Below, piece after piece: positions 45,916 through 54,597 of a DNA stretch of 64,000 bases; the stretch's first letter is position 1; every line of letters begins with the position of its first letter. The translations under genes were made by a program, and so were the position numbers. The stretch is from the NCBI RefSeq assembly GCF_003345295.1, contig NZ_CP031055.1, positions 1,798,001 through 1,862,000 on the forward strand. The letters run 5' to 3'. The notes below the pieces were generated by a model that did no database searches, was not told the DNA's origin, and saw only the letters and a program-made list of their open reading frames with translations. The stretch is from Vibrio splendidus (GTDB taxonomy: Bacteria; Pseudomonadota; Gammaproteobacteria; Enterobacterales; Vibrionaceae).

Positions 45916-46668
45916 TTATTTATCTTTCTCTACAATAATAACTTCAACTTTCATTTCACGAAGACCTTGTAAATATTCTTCGGGAATATCAGAATCCGTT
46001 ACTAAGATATCAATATTTCCAAACTCTCTAATCATATGGCAGCTGCGCTTACCAAATTTGGTAGAATCCGCAACAGCAATGACTTGTTCTGAAATATCAC
46101 ACATAAGTCGATTTAAACTTGCTTCTTGTTCGTTATGTGTGGTGATACCTGACCTCAAATCAAAACCATCAACCCCAAGAAAAACCTTATCAAAACGGTA
46201 ATTCTTCAGGCTTGCCTCTGCTTGAGATCCAGAGAAAGAGAGAGCCTTCTTACGAAGAACTCCACCTGACATCAATACTTCTATACCAGAAGCTGATGCT
46301 AACTCCATAGCTACATCTAGACCATTAGTCATGACTACAGCTTGCTCTAACAACTTTAAGTTAGATGCAATTTCTCGCGTAGTCGTACCTGAATCCAGAA
46401 TAACGGTGTCACCATTCTCTATCAGCTGCGCTGCTGCATACCCAATGGAGGATTTCGTTCCAATATTTTGATGGCGTTTTTCATGAACCGTAAGTTCTGC
46501 AATTACGCCAGTATTTGGAATCGCCGCCCCATGAGAACGAACAACATACCCATTCTTTTCTAAAAAGCTCAGATCACTGCGAATAGTGACACTAGAGACA
46601 TCAAATCGTGCAGCAAGGTCCTCTACACGTGCTTTACCATCTTGGTTCACCACGTTTACGATTTCCAT
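45916..46668 (-). CDS. agaR: DeoR-family repressor of aga genes
   Basis: The 250-residue protein has an N-terminal helix-turn-helix (VEDLAARFDVSSVTIRSDLSFLEKNG), then LDSGTTTREIA, VMTNGLDVA, LMSGGVLRKK, FLGVDGFDLRSGITTHNEQEA and VADSTKFGKRS. These match E. coli AgaR block by block. The N-terminus is about 20 residues shorter than E. coli AgaR, and an upstream in-frame stop fixes it (AAAGGCGC-ATG). It heads the operon and is preceded by several matching operators, so autoregulation is likely. Confidence 0.93.
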   Translation of the reverse strand: MEIVNVVNQDGKARVEDLAARFDVSSVTIRSDLSFLEKNGYVVRSHGAAIPNTGVIAELTVHEKRHQNIGTKSSIGYAAAQLIENGDTVILDSGTTTREIASNLKLLEQAVVMTNGLDVAMELASASGIEVLMSGGVLRKKALSFSGSQAEASLKNYRFDKVFLGVDGFDLRSGITTHNEQEASLNRLMCDISEQVIAVADSTKFGKRSCHMIREFGNIDILVTDSDIPEEYLQGLREMKVEVIIVEKDK

Positions 46669-46724
46669 GCGCCTTTAGACAGCACTAATCATTTTTTCTC
46701 GTCTCCCTAAAACCAACGAAATCT

Positions 46725-46852
46725 CTTTCGTTTGATTTCGAATTAACCTTACACCTAAAAATTATTCCCACAATATGGAAGTATAAAACTTTTGATCTCT
46801 TTCACATTCTTTCGTTAATTTTCGCTTTGTTTTTATCTTACGTTAATTTTCG
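46725..46852. promoter_or_regulatory. AgaR-like operator array upstream of agaR
   Basis: CTTTCGTTTGATTTCG (46725-46740) is the clearest site. A second cluster has CTTTCA (46799), CTTTCG (46809) and TTTTCG (46819), each 10 bp apart, then CTTACG (46837) and TTTTCG (46847), also 10 bp apart. Ten-base spacing puts the half sites on one DNA face. Confidence 0.65.
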
Positions 46853-46992
46853 TATTTCTTCATATATTACTCTTTGAAAGTAAAAATACCAAATAAAACG
46901 CATAGTTAATGCGACTTGCCTTTCATTTATCTTTATATCTATGGAAAAAGAAAATCACCTTTGATTAAAACGCCATCATCACTCTTAATATT

Positions 46993-47033
46993 TGTGATCC
47001 CTAACACAGCAAGCCAACTTTCGATCATTTACG
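46993..47033 (+). promoter_or_regulatory. CRP-like site and AgaR-like site before sulfatase 2
   Basis: TGTGATCCCTAACACA matches TGTGA-N6-TCACA except for one base. CTTTCGATCATTTACG follows 10 bp later. Together they predict catabolite control plus AgaR control of the sulfatase and porin genes. Confidence 0.55.
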
Positions 47034-47103
47034 ATCCGCAAGAATTCGAAAATAAATAACCAATAACGTAACCCTACAAAAATAGAATAAGAAAGGAGAC
47101 ATT

Positions 47104-48660
47104 ATGTCTATTACTCGCCGTGACATTTTAAAAGGTGTCGCAGCAACAGGAGCGCTTGCAGCAACGTCTGCAATAACTGGTTGCCAAAAAAACACAGTGC
47201 AAGATCCGATGGGCAAACTAACTAGAAAAGTTAAGCGCCCGAATCTACTGATTATTTTTCCTGATGAAATGAGAGCTCAAGCTCTTGGTTTTATGAATCA
47301 AGATCCTTCTCTTACTCCTAATTTAAATAGATTTGCTAAACAAAGTTCAGTATTAAAACAAGCAGTTTCAAACTTTCCTTTATGTACTCCATTTAGAGGA
47401 ATGTTAATGACAGGGCAATACCCATATCGCAATGGTATTCAAGGAAATAGTCATACAGCAACCCCTGGGATGTTTGGTGGGAAAGACTTTGGAATTGAGT
47501 TGAAAAAAAACCAATCAACATGGTCCGATATTCTAAGCAAAGAAGGTTATAGCATGGGCTATATCGGAAAGTGGCATTTAGATACTCCAGAAGCGCCTTT
47601 CGTTCCTAGCTACAACAACCCAATGGAAGGCCGTTATTGGAATGATTGGACAGCGCCAGATCGTCGCCATGGCTTTGATTTTTGGTATTCATACGGGACT
47701 TACGATAAACATTTAACACCAATGTATTGGACGAACGATACGCCTCGGGATAAACCACTTCGTATTAATCAATGGAGTCCTGAGCATGAAGCTGATATCG
47801 CTATTAACTACCTAAGAAATGAAAATGGTGAATATAGAGATAACACGAAACCTTTTACCCTTGTTGTTTCAATGAACCCTCCTCACTCTCCTTATGATCA
47901 AGTCCCTCAAAAATATCTTGATCGATTTAACAAGAGTTCAAGAGAGCTAAACTCTCGCCCAAATGTCATATGGGATAAAGAATACCTTGACGGTTATGGG
48001 CCTGAATATTTCAAAGAATACATGGCGATGGTCAATGGTGTAGATGAACAATTTGGTCGTATTGTCGACGAACTTGATGCTTTGAATCTTACCGAAGATA
48101 CCTTGGTCGTTTTCTTCTCTGATCATGGTTGCTGTATGGGCTCTAATGGAAACCCAACTAAAAATGTTCACTATGAAGAAGCGATGCGAATTCCAATGAT
48201 GTTCCGCTGGCCTGGGAAAATAACACCAAAATCAGACGATCTTCTTTTCTCAGCCCCTGATATCTACCCAACACTCTTCGGGTTAATGGGCATGAACGAT
48301 CTAATCCCAGATACTGTAGAAGGTAATGATTTTTCAAAAACAATAAAAGGAGAAAGTGGCGACCAAAAACCCACCTCTCAGTTTTATACCTTTATGCCTT
48401 ATGGCGGACAATCTTACGGTCGACGTGGTATCCGAAACGAAAAATACACGCTTATGATTGACAGAAAAATAGGTAAACCACTGACCTATGTTCTTCATGA
48501 TAACCAAGCAGATCCGTATCAAATGAAAAACATCGCAGAGCAACAATCAGAGCTAATTACTCAATTAATTCAAGACGAACTTATGCCTTGGCTTGAGCAT
48601 ACAGGTGACCCTTGGCGCCCAACAGAAATACCTAAAAATACCGCTAATGCTTACACCTAA
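47104..48660 (+). CDS. Tat-exported lipoprotein sulfatase, Cys-type
   Basis: The 518-residue protein begins with a twin-arginine signal (SITRRDILKG, Arg5-Arg6) ending in a lipobox AITGC (Cys27). The formylglycine site is CTPFR at 94-98, in FPLCTPFRGMLMTG; Phe replaces the usual Ser, a known S1 variant. IGKWHLDTP and FFSDHGCCMGSNG supply other active-site residues. AAGGAG precedes the ATG. It is likely a membrane-anchored periplasmic sulfatase on GAG fragments, distinct in type from sulfatase 1. The porin gene follows. Confidence 0.9.
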   Translation: MSITRRDILKGVAATGALAATSAITGCQKNTVQDPMGKLTRKVKRPNLLIIFPDEMRAQALGFMNQDPSLTPNLNRFAKQSSVLKQAVSNFPLCTPFRGMLMTGQYPYRNGIQGNSHTATPGMFGGKDFGIELKKNQSTWSDILSKEGYSMGYIGKWHLDTPEAPFVPSYNNPMEGRYWNDWTAPDRRHGFDFWYSYGTYDKHLTPMYWTNDTPRDKPLRINQWSPEHEADIAINYLRNENGEYRDNTKPFTLVVSMNPPHSPYDQVPQKYLDRFNKSSRELNSRPNVIWDKEYLDGYGPEYFKEYMAMVNGVDEQFGRIVDELDALNLTEDTLVVFFSDHGCCMGSNGNPTKNVHYEEAMRIPMMFRWPGKITPKSDDLLFSAPDIYPTLFGLMGMNDLIPDTVEGNDFSKTIKGESGDQKPTSQFYTFMPYGGQSYGRRGIRNEKYTLMIDRKIGKPLTYVLHDNQADPYQMKNIAEQQSELITQLIQDELMPWLEHTGDPWRPTEIPKNTANAYT

Positions 48661-48726
48661 TTAAATCAATATAAAAAATACATTCAAGATTTAGCAGTGA
48701 AACACTAATAATAAATAGGGAATATT

Positions 48727-49455
48727 ATGAAACAATCTTACAAAATCATTATCGCTTCTGGTTTAGCCGTATTTGCGTCTCAAGCCTTAGCAAATGACTA
48801 TAAAACAACTGTGGAATACCGTCATGAATATAAAGATGGTAATAACAAACATGCAGATAGAGTAAAAATGTTCTTAGATACAGGGAAGAATATTGGGTTT
48901 GAATTAGATGCAAGGTACAACAATAAAGACGAAGATCAGATGTTTGATGAGATGAGTATGAATGGCTCTGAACTCTCTATTTTCTATTACGATAAAATTG
49001 CGGAAAATACGACGGGATTAGTTGGTTCATCACTTGACTTTAATCCTGACGGTTTAGTTTATGTTCCTTATGTTCGTGTGAACCACTCTTTTGATAACGG
49101 TTTTAGAGTACAAGCACGTTATAAATGGAAACTTTGGGATTATTCACAAACTAATAAAGCAGGCGAAAGCTATACCTCTAAAATTCAAGAAGTAGATACT
49201 TGGCTTGGCTACAACACTGGTAAATGGGATTTTCAATATGAGTTCCAAATTTGGAATGAAATGACTGATGATGCAAAACCTCAATTTGATAACGAAAGCT
49301 ATGACTATTTACACAATTTCCGCATCATGTATAGTTTTGTAAATCCGGATGGCACTAAATGGCGTCCATTTGTTGAGGTTGGTAACGTAAGACAAGACAG
49401 TTACAGCGATAATCGTCAAACTCGTTATCGTGTTGGCATAAAATACACATGGTAA
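48727..49455 (+). CDS. KdgM-family outer-membrane porin
   Basis: The 242-residue protein has a signal peptide (1-22, ending ALA) and a beta-barrel pattern with YKTTVEYRHEYKDG, VRVNHSFDNGFRVQARYKWKLW and a terminal aromatic TW. It fits the KdgM oligogalacturonate-porin family (about 12 strands). Such porins pass acidic oligosaccharides; here probably GAG oligosaccharides. It is 66 bp after sulfatase 2 and probably co-transcribed. Confidence 0.9.
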   Translation: MKQSYKIIIASGLAVFASQALANDYKTTVEYRHEYKDGNNKHADRVKMFLDTGKNIGFELDARYNNKDEDQMFDEMSMNGSELSIFYYDKIAENTTGLVGSSLDFNPDGLVYVPYVRVNHSFDNGFRVQARYKWKLWDYSQTNKAGESYTSKIQEVDTWLGYNTGKWDFQYEFQIWNEMTDDAKPQFDNESYDYLHNFRIMYSFVNPDGTKWRPFVEVGNVRQDSYSDNRQTRYRVGIKYTW

Positions 49456-49486
49456 ACGCTAATTCGAGGTTATAATTAGATTTATA

Positions 49487-49515
49487 GGAGGAGACTGTAT
49501 GGCCTCCTCCTCTTT
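49487..49515 (+). terminator. probable terminator after the porin gene
   Basis: AGGAGGAG pairs with CTCCTCCT around an 8-10-nt loop, followed by a short T-rich tail (CTTTG). The T-run is weak. Confidence 0.5.
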
Positions 49516-49847
49516 GAGATTTTTGCATTTCCAATGCGTGCACAACTCATTAAATAAATGACATACCTCTTGGTTTAATGCCCATATACCTTCTGGCGAC
49601 ATACAATGATTAGTCGCGAAAATTTCACCGAAATGAACATTTTCAACTATATATGCAGTTCTGCTGACTACCTAAGCTATTAATAATCCAACATCCCTTG
49701 ATGTACCTAAGTTCCTAAAAATAGCTTATGTTCTAACCTATAACGATTAATTACACTTCAGCCCTTGTTTAACCTTTTATTGCCTCCATATTTTCCATAC
49801 AATCCTAAGCGATTATAAATAAAAACAATTTCAATTTCGGAGTCCTC
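49516..49847. other. right border of the island and trxB leader
   Basis: I see no supportable gene. The island's right edge should lie here, but I find no integrase, att-like direct repeat or IS end. The trxB promoter lies in the last 120 bp. Confidence 0.5.
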
Positions 49848-50807
49848 ATGAGCGACGTAAAGCACTGTAATTTATTGATTCTTGGTTCTGGCCCTGCTGG
49901 CTATACAGCTGCAGTTTACGCTGCTCGTGCAAACCTAAACCCAGTACTGGTTACCGGTATGCAGCAAGGTGGTCAGCTTACAACCACTACAGAAGTGGAA
50001 AACTGGCCCGGTGATGCTGAAGGTTTAACGGGTCCAGCTTTAATGGATCGCATGAAAGAGCACGCAGAGCGCTTTGAAACAGAGATCCTGTTCGACCACA
50101 TTAACGAAGTAGACCTTTCAAACCGCCCTTTCCGTCTTAAAGGCGATTCAGGTGAGTACACGTGTGATGCGTTGATCATCTCAACGGGCGCATCAGCTAA
50201 GTACTTAGGTTTAGATTCTGAAGAAGCATTTAAAGGCCGTGGCGTTTCTGCTTGTGCAACGTGTGATGGTTTCTTCTACCGCAACCAGAAAGTGGCGGTT
50301 GTTGGTGGTGGTAACACCGCTGTTGAAGAAGCACTTTACCTATCTAACATCGCGTCTGAAGTTCACCTAGTTCACCGTCGTGACACGTTCCGCGCTGAAA
50401 AGATTCTAGTGAAACGTTTAATGGACAAAGTAGAGAACGGCAACATTGTTCTTCACACTGATCGCACGCTAGACGAAGTTCTAGGCGACGACATGGGCGT
50501 AACGGGCGTTCGTATTAAAGATACTCAGTCTGATAAGACAAAAGATATCGAAGTAATGGGCGCGTTCATTGCTATCGGTCACCAACCGAACACTGAAATC
50601 TTCAAAGGACAAGTTGATATGAAAGATGACTACATCATCGTTCAGTCCGGTCTTGAAGGTAACGCGACACAAACAAGCATCCCAGGCGTCTTCGCTGCGG
50701 GTGATGTAATGGACCACAACTACCGCCAAGCAATCACTTCTGCTGGCACAGGTTGTATGGCTGCACTGGATGCTGAACGCTTCCTAGATGGCCTTAACGA
50801 TAAGTAA
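49848..50807 (+). CDS. trxB: thioredoxin reductase
   Basis: The 319-residue flavoprotein has the FAD motif GSGPAGYTAA (13-22), redox-active CATC at 136-139 in SACATCDGFF, the NADPH motif VGGGNTAVEEA, and the C-terminal GVFAAGDVMD. It reduces thioredoxin with NADPH. A terminator at 50889-50920 separates it from cydD, though the gene order trxB-cydD-cydC is common in Gammaproteobacteria. Confidence 0.97.
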   Translation: MSDVKHCNLLILGSGPAGYTAAVYAARANLNPVLVTGMQQGGQLTTTTEVENWPGDAEGLTGPALMDRMKEHAERFETEILFDHINEVDLSNRPFRLKGDSGEYTCDALIISTGASAKYLGLDSEEAFKGRGVSACATCDGFFYRNQKVAVVGGGNTAVEEALYLSNIASEVHLVHRRDTFRAEKILVKRLMDKVENGNIVLHTDRTLDEVLGDDMGVTGVRIKDTQSDKTKDIEVMGAFIAIGHQPNTEIFKGQVDMKDDYIIVQSGLEGNATQTSIPGVFAAGDVMDHNYRQAITSAGTGCMAALDAERFLDGLNDK

Positions 50808-50888
50808 ATCTGAGATTGCAGATTTGATTATCGAAGCCCTCGCACCAATAGATGCAGGGCGCCATCACATTTTGTTGTAAATCCCTAG

Positions 50889-50920
50889 AGCCCAGTGGTA
50901 TATCCACTGGGCTTTCTTTT
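50889..50920 (+). terminator. intrinsic terminator after trxB
   Basis: AGCCCAGTGG pairs with CCACTGGGCT around a 5-nt loop, followed by TTCTTTT. Confidence 0.85.
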
Positions 50921-50968
50921 GTATACTAGCCGCCCTCAACAAATAATAATTATCATTAAGCCTTCATA

Positions 50969-52753
50969 ATGGATAAGAAAAAACAACGCAGCTTGAACAA
51001 GTGGCTTAAGCAACAGAGTAAGTTAGCGAAACGCTGGCTTATGATTGCGATTAGCCTTGGCGTACTTTCAAGCGTGTTCTTAATTGCTCAAGCAGCTCTT
51101 CTCGCCTCTATTCTTCACCAGCTGATCATCGAAAATGTCGATAAATCTGAACTGGTTGGTCATTTCGCAGGCTTGGCATTATCGGTCGTTGGCCGTGCTG
51201 GCTGTACATGGGGACGTGAAATCGCAGGTTATCGCTGTGGTGAACAGATCCGTGTCTATATAAGGCAACTCATCCTTGATAAGTTACGCGAGTTAGGCCC
51301 TGCTTACATTAAAGGCAAACCTGCCGGTACGTGGGCAACGCTGTTGCTAGAACAAGTAGAAGACATGCAAGACTTCTTCTCTCGTTACCTGCCTCAGATG
51401 TCTTTGTCGGTAATGATTCCATTCATTATTTTGGTTGTGGTGTTCCCAGTAAACTGGGCAGCAGGACTGATCTTCTTGATTACTGCTCCACTGGTACCGA
51501 TGTTCATGGCACTTGTGGGTATGAAAGCCGCCGATGCAAACCGTAAAAACTTCAAAGCACTGCAGCGTCTTTCTGGTCACTTTTACGACCGTTTGCAGTC
51601 CATGACGACTATCCGTCTATTTGACCGCACCAACGCTGAAACAGAGGTACTTAAAGGTGCATCTGAAGTGTTCAGAACGCGTACCATGGATGTGTTGAAA
51701 ATCGCTTTCTTGTCTTCTGCGGTACTTGAGTTCTTCACGTCGATCTCTATCGCGATGACCGCGGTTTACTTTGGTTTCACCTACATTGGTGAGCTGAACT
51801 TCGGCCACTACGGTGCAGGTATTACGCTATTCGCTGGTTTGTTTATCCTTATCTTAGCGCCAGAGTTTTACCAACCTCTACGTGACTTAGGTACTTTCTA
51901 CCACGCGAAGCAACAAGCGGTTGGCGCAGCCGAAAGTATTGTCGAGTTCCTAGAAACCGACATCACTAAGGTTAAATCAGGCAACACTCAACTCGATTCA
52001 GCTCAAGGCATCAATATTGAAGCTACCGACCTAAAAGTGTTAAGCCCTGAAGGTGTTCAATTAGTTGGTCCTATCTCGTTCGCACTGAACACTCGCCAAT
52101 CGACTGCGTTAGTTGGCCCAAGTGGTGCGGGTAAAACAAGTTTGATCAATGCCATCCTTGGTTTCATGCCTTATGAAGGAAGCTTGAAAATCAATGGTAT
52201 TGAATTGCGTGACCTCGACTTAACCTCTTGGCGTAAAACCATTAGCTGGGTTGGTCAAAACCCGTTACTACTGCACGGTAGCATTCGTGACAACGTCACT
52301 CTAGGTAAGCATGATATCGCTGACCAAGTTGTCGAGAATGCACTTGAGCAATCATTTGCTAGCGAATTTGTAAACGAGCACGGCTTGGATTACATGATTT
52401 CTGATCGCTCTGGCGGCCTGTCTGTTGGTCAATCTCAGCGTTTAGCTTTGGCTCGCGCAATGATTCAAGACGGTCAGTTCTGGTTATTAGATGAACCAAC
52501 AGCCAGCCTAGATACTCGTAGCGAACAGTTAGTGATGAAAGGCATCAATAGCAACATTGAAAGCCGCACTGCCCTGCTTGTGACGCACCAACTCGCTCCT
52601 CTTAAATCAGTCGATAATATTCTGGTTATGCGCGATGGTGGTCTGGTTGAACAAGGTCATTACTCTCAGCTTTCGACTGCGGGTGGTTTGTTTGAAGAGA
52701 TGCTGAACGCGAACTTAGCTCAACAAGATAATAAGGGTAATTTAGATGCGTGA
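50969..52753 (+). CDS. cydD: ABC exporter CydD subunit (cysteine/glutathione, cytochrome bd assembly)
   Basis: The 594-residue protein has an N-terminal six-helix ABC transmembrane domain and an ATPase domain with Walker A GPSGAGKTS, signature LSVGQSQRLALARAM and Walker B FWLLDEPTASLD. Together with CydC it exports cysteine and glutathione to the periplasm, which is needed for cytochrome bd assembly. It overlaps cydC by 8 bp. Confidence 0.96.
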   Translation: MDKKKQRSLNKWLKQQSKLAKRWLMIAISLGVLSSVFLIAQAALLASILHQLIIENVDKSELVGHFAGLALSVVGRAGCTWGREIAGYRCGEQIRVYIRQLILDKLRELGPAYIKGKPAGTWATLLLEQVEDMQDFFSRYLPQMSLSVMIPFIILVVVFPVNWAAGLIFLITAPLVPMFMALVGMKAADANRKNFKALQRLSGHFYDRLQSMTTIRLFDRTNAETEVLKGASEVFRTRTMDVLKIAFLSSAVLEFFTSISIAMTAVYFGFTYIGELNFGHYGAGITLFAGLFILILAPEFYQPLRDLGTFYHAKQQAVGAAESIVEFLETDITKVKSGNTQLDSAQGINIEATDLKVLSPEGVQLVGPISFALNTRQSTALVGPSGAGKTSLINAILGFMPYEGSLKINGIELRDLDLTSWRKTISWVGQNPLLLHGSIRDNVTLGKHDIADQVVENALEQSFASEFVNEHGLDYMISDRSGGLSVGQSQRLALARAMIQDGQFWLLDEPTASLDTRSEQLVMKGINSNIESRTALLVTHQLAPLKSVDNILVMRDGGLVEQGHYSQLSTAGGLFEEMLNANLAQQDNKGNLDA

Positions 52754-54467
52754 TTTACTGCCTTACCTGAAACTCTATAAAAAGCATTGGTTTGGCCTAT
52801 CGCTAGGCATGCTATTGGCTTTTGCTACTCTGTCGGCTTCTATTGGCTTGTTAACGCTATCAGGCTGGTTCATTTCAGCTTCTGCGGTTGCTGGCCTTAC
52901 GATTGCACGAGAAACCTTCAACTACATGCTGCCGGGCGGCGGTGTACGTGGTTTGGCAATGAGCCGTACTGCGGGTCGTTGGGGTGAACGTGTTGTCAGC
53001 CACAATGCCACATTCAAATTGTTAACTGATTTACGTATCTTCTTCTTTAAGAAGCTGGCTCCGCTGATCCCAGGTCGTATTTCGAACCTTCGTGATGCTG
53101 ACCTTCTCAACCGTTTGGTTGCTGATGTAGACGCCATGGATCACGTGTACTTACGTTTAGTAAGCCCAGTGACGGTGGGTGTGTTCGGGATCTTCTTCCT
53201 GACTCTGTTCTTGATGTGGTTCGATAGCTCACTAGGTTTAATCTTAGGTTCTATCCTTCTGATCATGCTGTTGGTTTGGCCAATCTTGTTCTACAAATTG
53301 GGTAAACGTAACGGTGGTGAACTGACACAGAACAAAGCAGATCTTCGTGTAACGACGCTAGATTGGATTGAAGGCTACAGCGAACTGACCCTGTTTGGTG
53401 CTGAAGAGCGTTACCGTAATGCGATTCTAGAGACGCAACAGAAGCTGATGGCGAATCAGTTTGTGAATGCCAACCTAACCGGTATGGCGTCAGCAGCTCT
53501 GATGCTGTTCAACGGTTTGACGCTTGTTCTTATGCTTTGGCTTGCGGCTGACGGTGTAGGTGGTAATGCACCAGACCCGTTCATCGCGCTAATGGCATTC
53601 GCAACTATGGCAAGTTTTGAACTGCTGATGCCTATTGCAGGTGCGTTCCAGCATTTAGGTCAAACTCTGTCTTCTGCTCGTCGCTTGAACGAAGTGATTC
53701 TGTCAGAGCCTGAAGTTCAGTTTGCTGAAGAGAAGCTCGACATCAACAAGCCGCTGGATATTACGTTCTCAAACGTGACGTTCAACTACCCTGATTCTGA
53801 GCGCAGCGTTCTGAACGCTGTTGACCTAACGATTCCTGCGACTCACAAGGTTGCGATTGTTGGCCAAACGGGTTCGGGCAAATCGACTCTGATTCAGCTT
53901 CTGACTCGCTACTGGGATCCTAAAAAGGGCTACATCTCAATCGCGGGTATTGAACTGACGCAGTGGAACGAATCACAGCTTCGTGAATCAATCAGTGTAG
54001 TAAGCCAACGTGTCGACATTCTAAATGGTACCTTGCGTGACAACTTGTTGATTGCAAGACCAGAAGCGACCGATGATCACTTAGCCAATATCCTAAGAGA
54101 TGTTGGCCTAGAAAAGCTGCTTGAGAATAACGCACTTGATAGCTGGTTAGGTGACGGTGGTCGTCAACTGTCTGGTGGTGAGAAGCGCCGTATTGGCATC
54201 GCACGTGCGATTCTTCATGATGCCCCTATCCTGCTTCTAGATGAGCCAACAGAAGGCTTAGATAAGCAAACAGAACACAGCATCATGACGCTGTTCGAGA
54301 AGCACTTTGAAGGCAAGACGGTTATCTTCATCACGCACCGTTTGATTGGTCTGGAATCGATGGATTCTATCGTTCTGATTGAACAAGGCGAGATTGTTGA
54401 GCACGGTTCTCATGAGAAGCTGTTAAACGAAGCAGGACGTTATTTCCAACTTCGTCAGGCAATCTAG
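52746..54467 (+). CDS. cydC: ABC exporter CydC subunit
   Basis: The 573-residue partner of CydD has the characteristic CydC segment GWFISASAVAGLT, the Walker A GQTGSGKST, signature QLSGGEKRRIGIARA and Walker B ILLLDEPTEGLD. Its native terminator has been split by the IS4-family insertion beginning at 54517. Confidence 0.96.
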   Translation: MRDLLPYLKLYKKHWFGLSLGMLLAFATLSASIGLLTLSGWFISASAVAGLTIARETFNYMLPGGGVRGLAMSRTAGRWGERVVSHNATFKLLTDLRIFFFKKLAPLIPGRISNLRDADLLNRLVADVDAMDHVYLRLVSPVTVGVFGIFFLTLFLMWFDSSLGLILGSILLIMLLVWPILFYKLGKRNGGELTQNKADLRVTTLDWIEGYSELTLFGAEERYRNAILETQQKLMANQFVNANLTGMASAALMLFNGLTLVLMLWLAADGVGGNAPDPFIALMAFATMASFELLMPIAGAFQHLGQTLSSARRLNEVILSEPEVQFAEEKLDINKPLDITFSNVTFNYPDSERSVLNAVDLTIPATHKVAIVGQTGSGKSTLIQLLTRYWDPKKGYISIAGIELTQWNESQLRESISVVSQRVDILNGTLRDNLLIARPEATDDHLANILRDVGLEKLLENNALDSWLGDGGRQLSGGEKRRIGIARAILHDAPILLLDEPTEGLDKQTEHSIMTLFEKHFEGKTVIFITHRLIGLESMDSIVLIEQGEIVEHGSHEKLLNEAGRYFQLRQAI

Positions 54468-54497
54468 CCTGCTTTCATAAGCACAGATAAATAGTTC

Positions 54498-54516
54498 AAA
54501 GCCCGAGTTTATACTC
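54498..54516 (+). terminator. left half of the cydC terminator, broken by the IS
   Basis: AAAGCCCGAG-TTTATA-CTC remains here. The matching CTCGGGCTTTTTT is at 55950-55962, on the other side of the element. Joined, they form a 10-bp stem with a 6-nt loop and a T-run. Confidence 0.85.
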
Positions 54517-54565
54517 TAATGCCGATCGTTTAAGAAGACTTGAACGATCCTGCAGTTAGAAGATA

Positions 54566-54597
54566 ATCCTCATCAACAATGTTGATGGGGATTTTTT
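54566..54597 (+). terminator. IS-borne terminator / ribosome-site hairpin before the transposase
   Basis: ATCCTCATCAAC pairs with GTTGATGGGGAT (one G-U pair) around AAT, followed by six T residues and then the transposase ATG. The 3' arm includes the GGGG that would serve as ribosome site. Confidence 0.8.

Larger units (their letters stand above)
46669..47103. other. divergent control region agaR / sulfatase 2
   Basis: The 435-bp spacer has no gene. It holds the AgaR-like operators at 46725-46852, a CRP-like site TGTGATCCCTAACACA at 46993-47008 (9 of 10 fixed bases) and a further AgaR-like match CTTTCGATCATTTACG at 47018-47033. The last two lie within 110 bp of the sulfatase start. Confidence 0.6.

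Noticed and set aside
25237..49847. Integrase or att-site evidence for the island
   Set aside because: I found no integrase, tRNA or matching direct repeats at the borders, so the mode of acquisition is left open.
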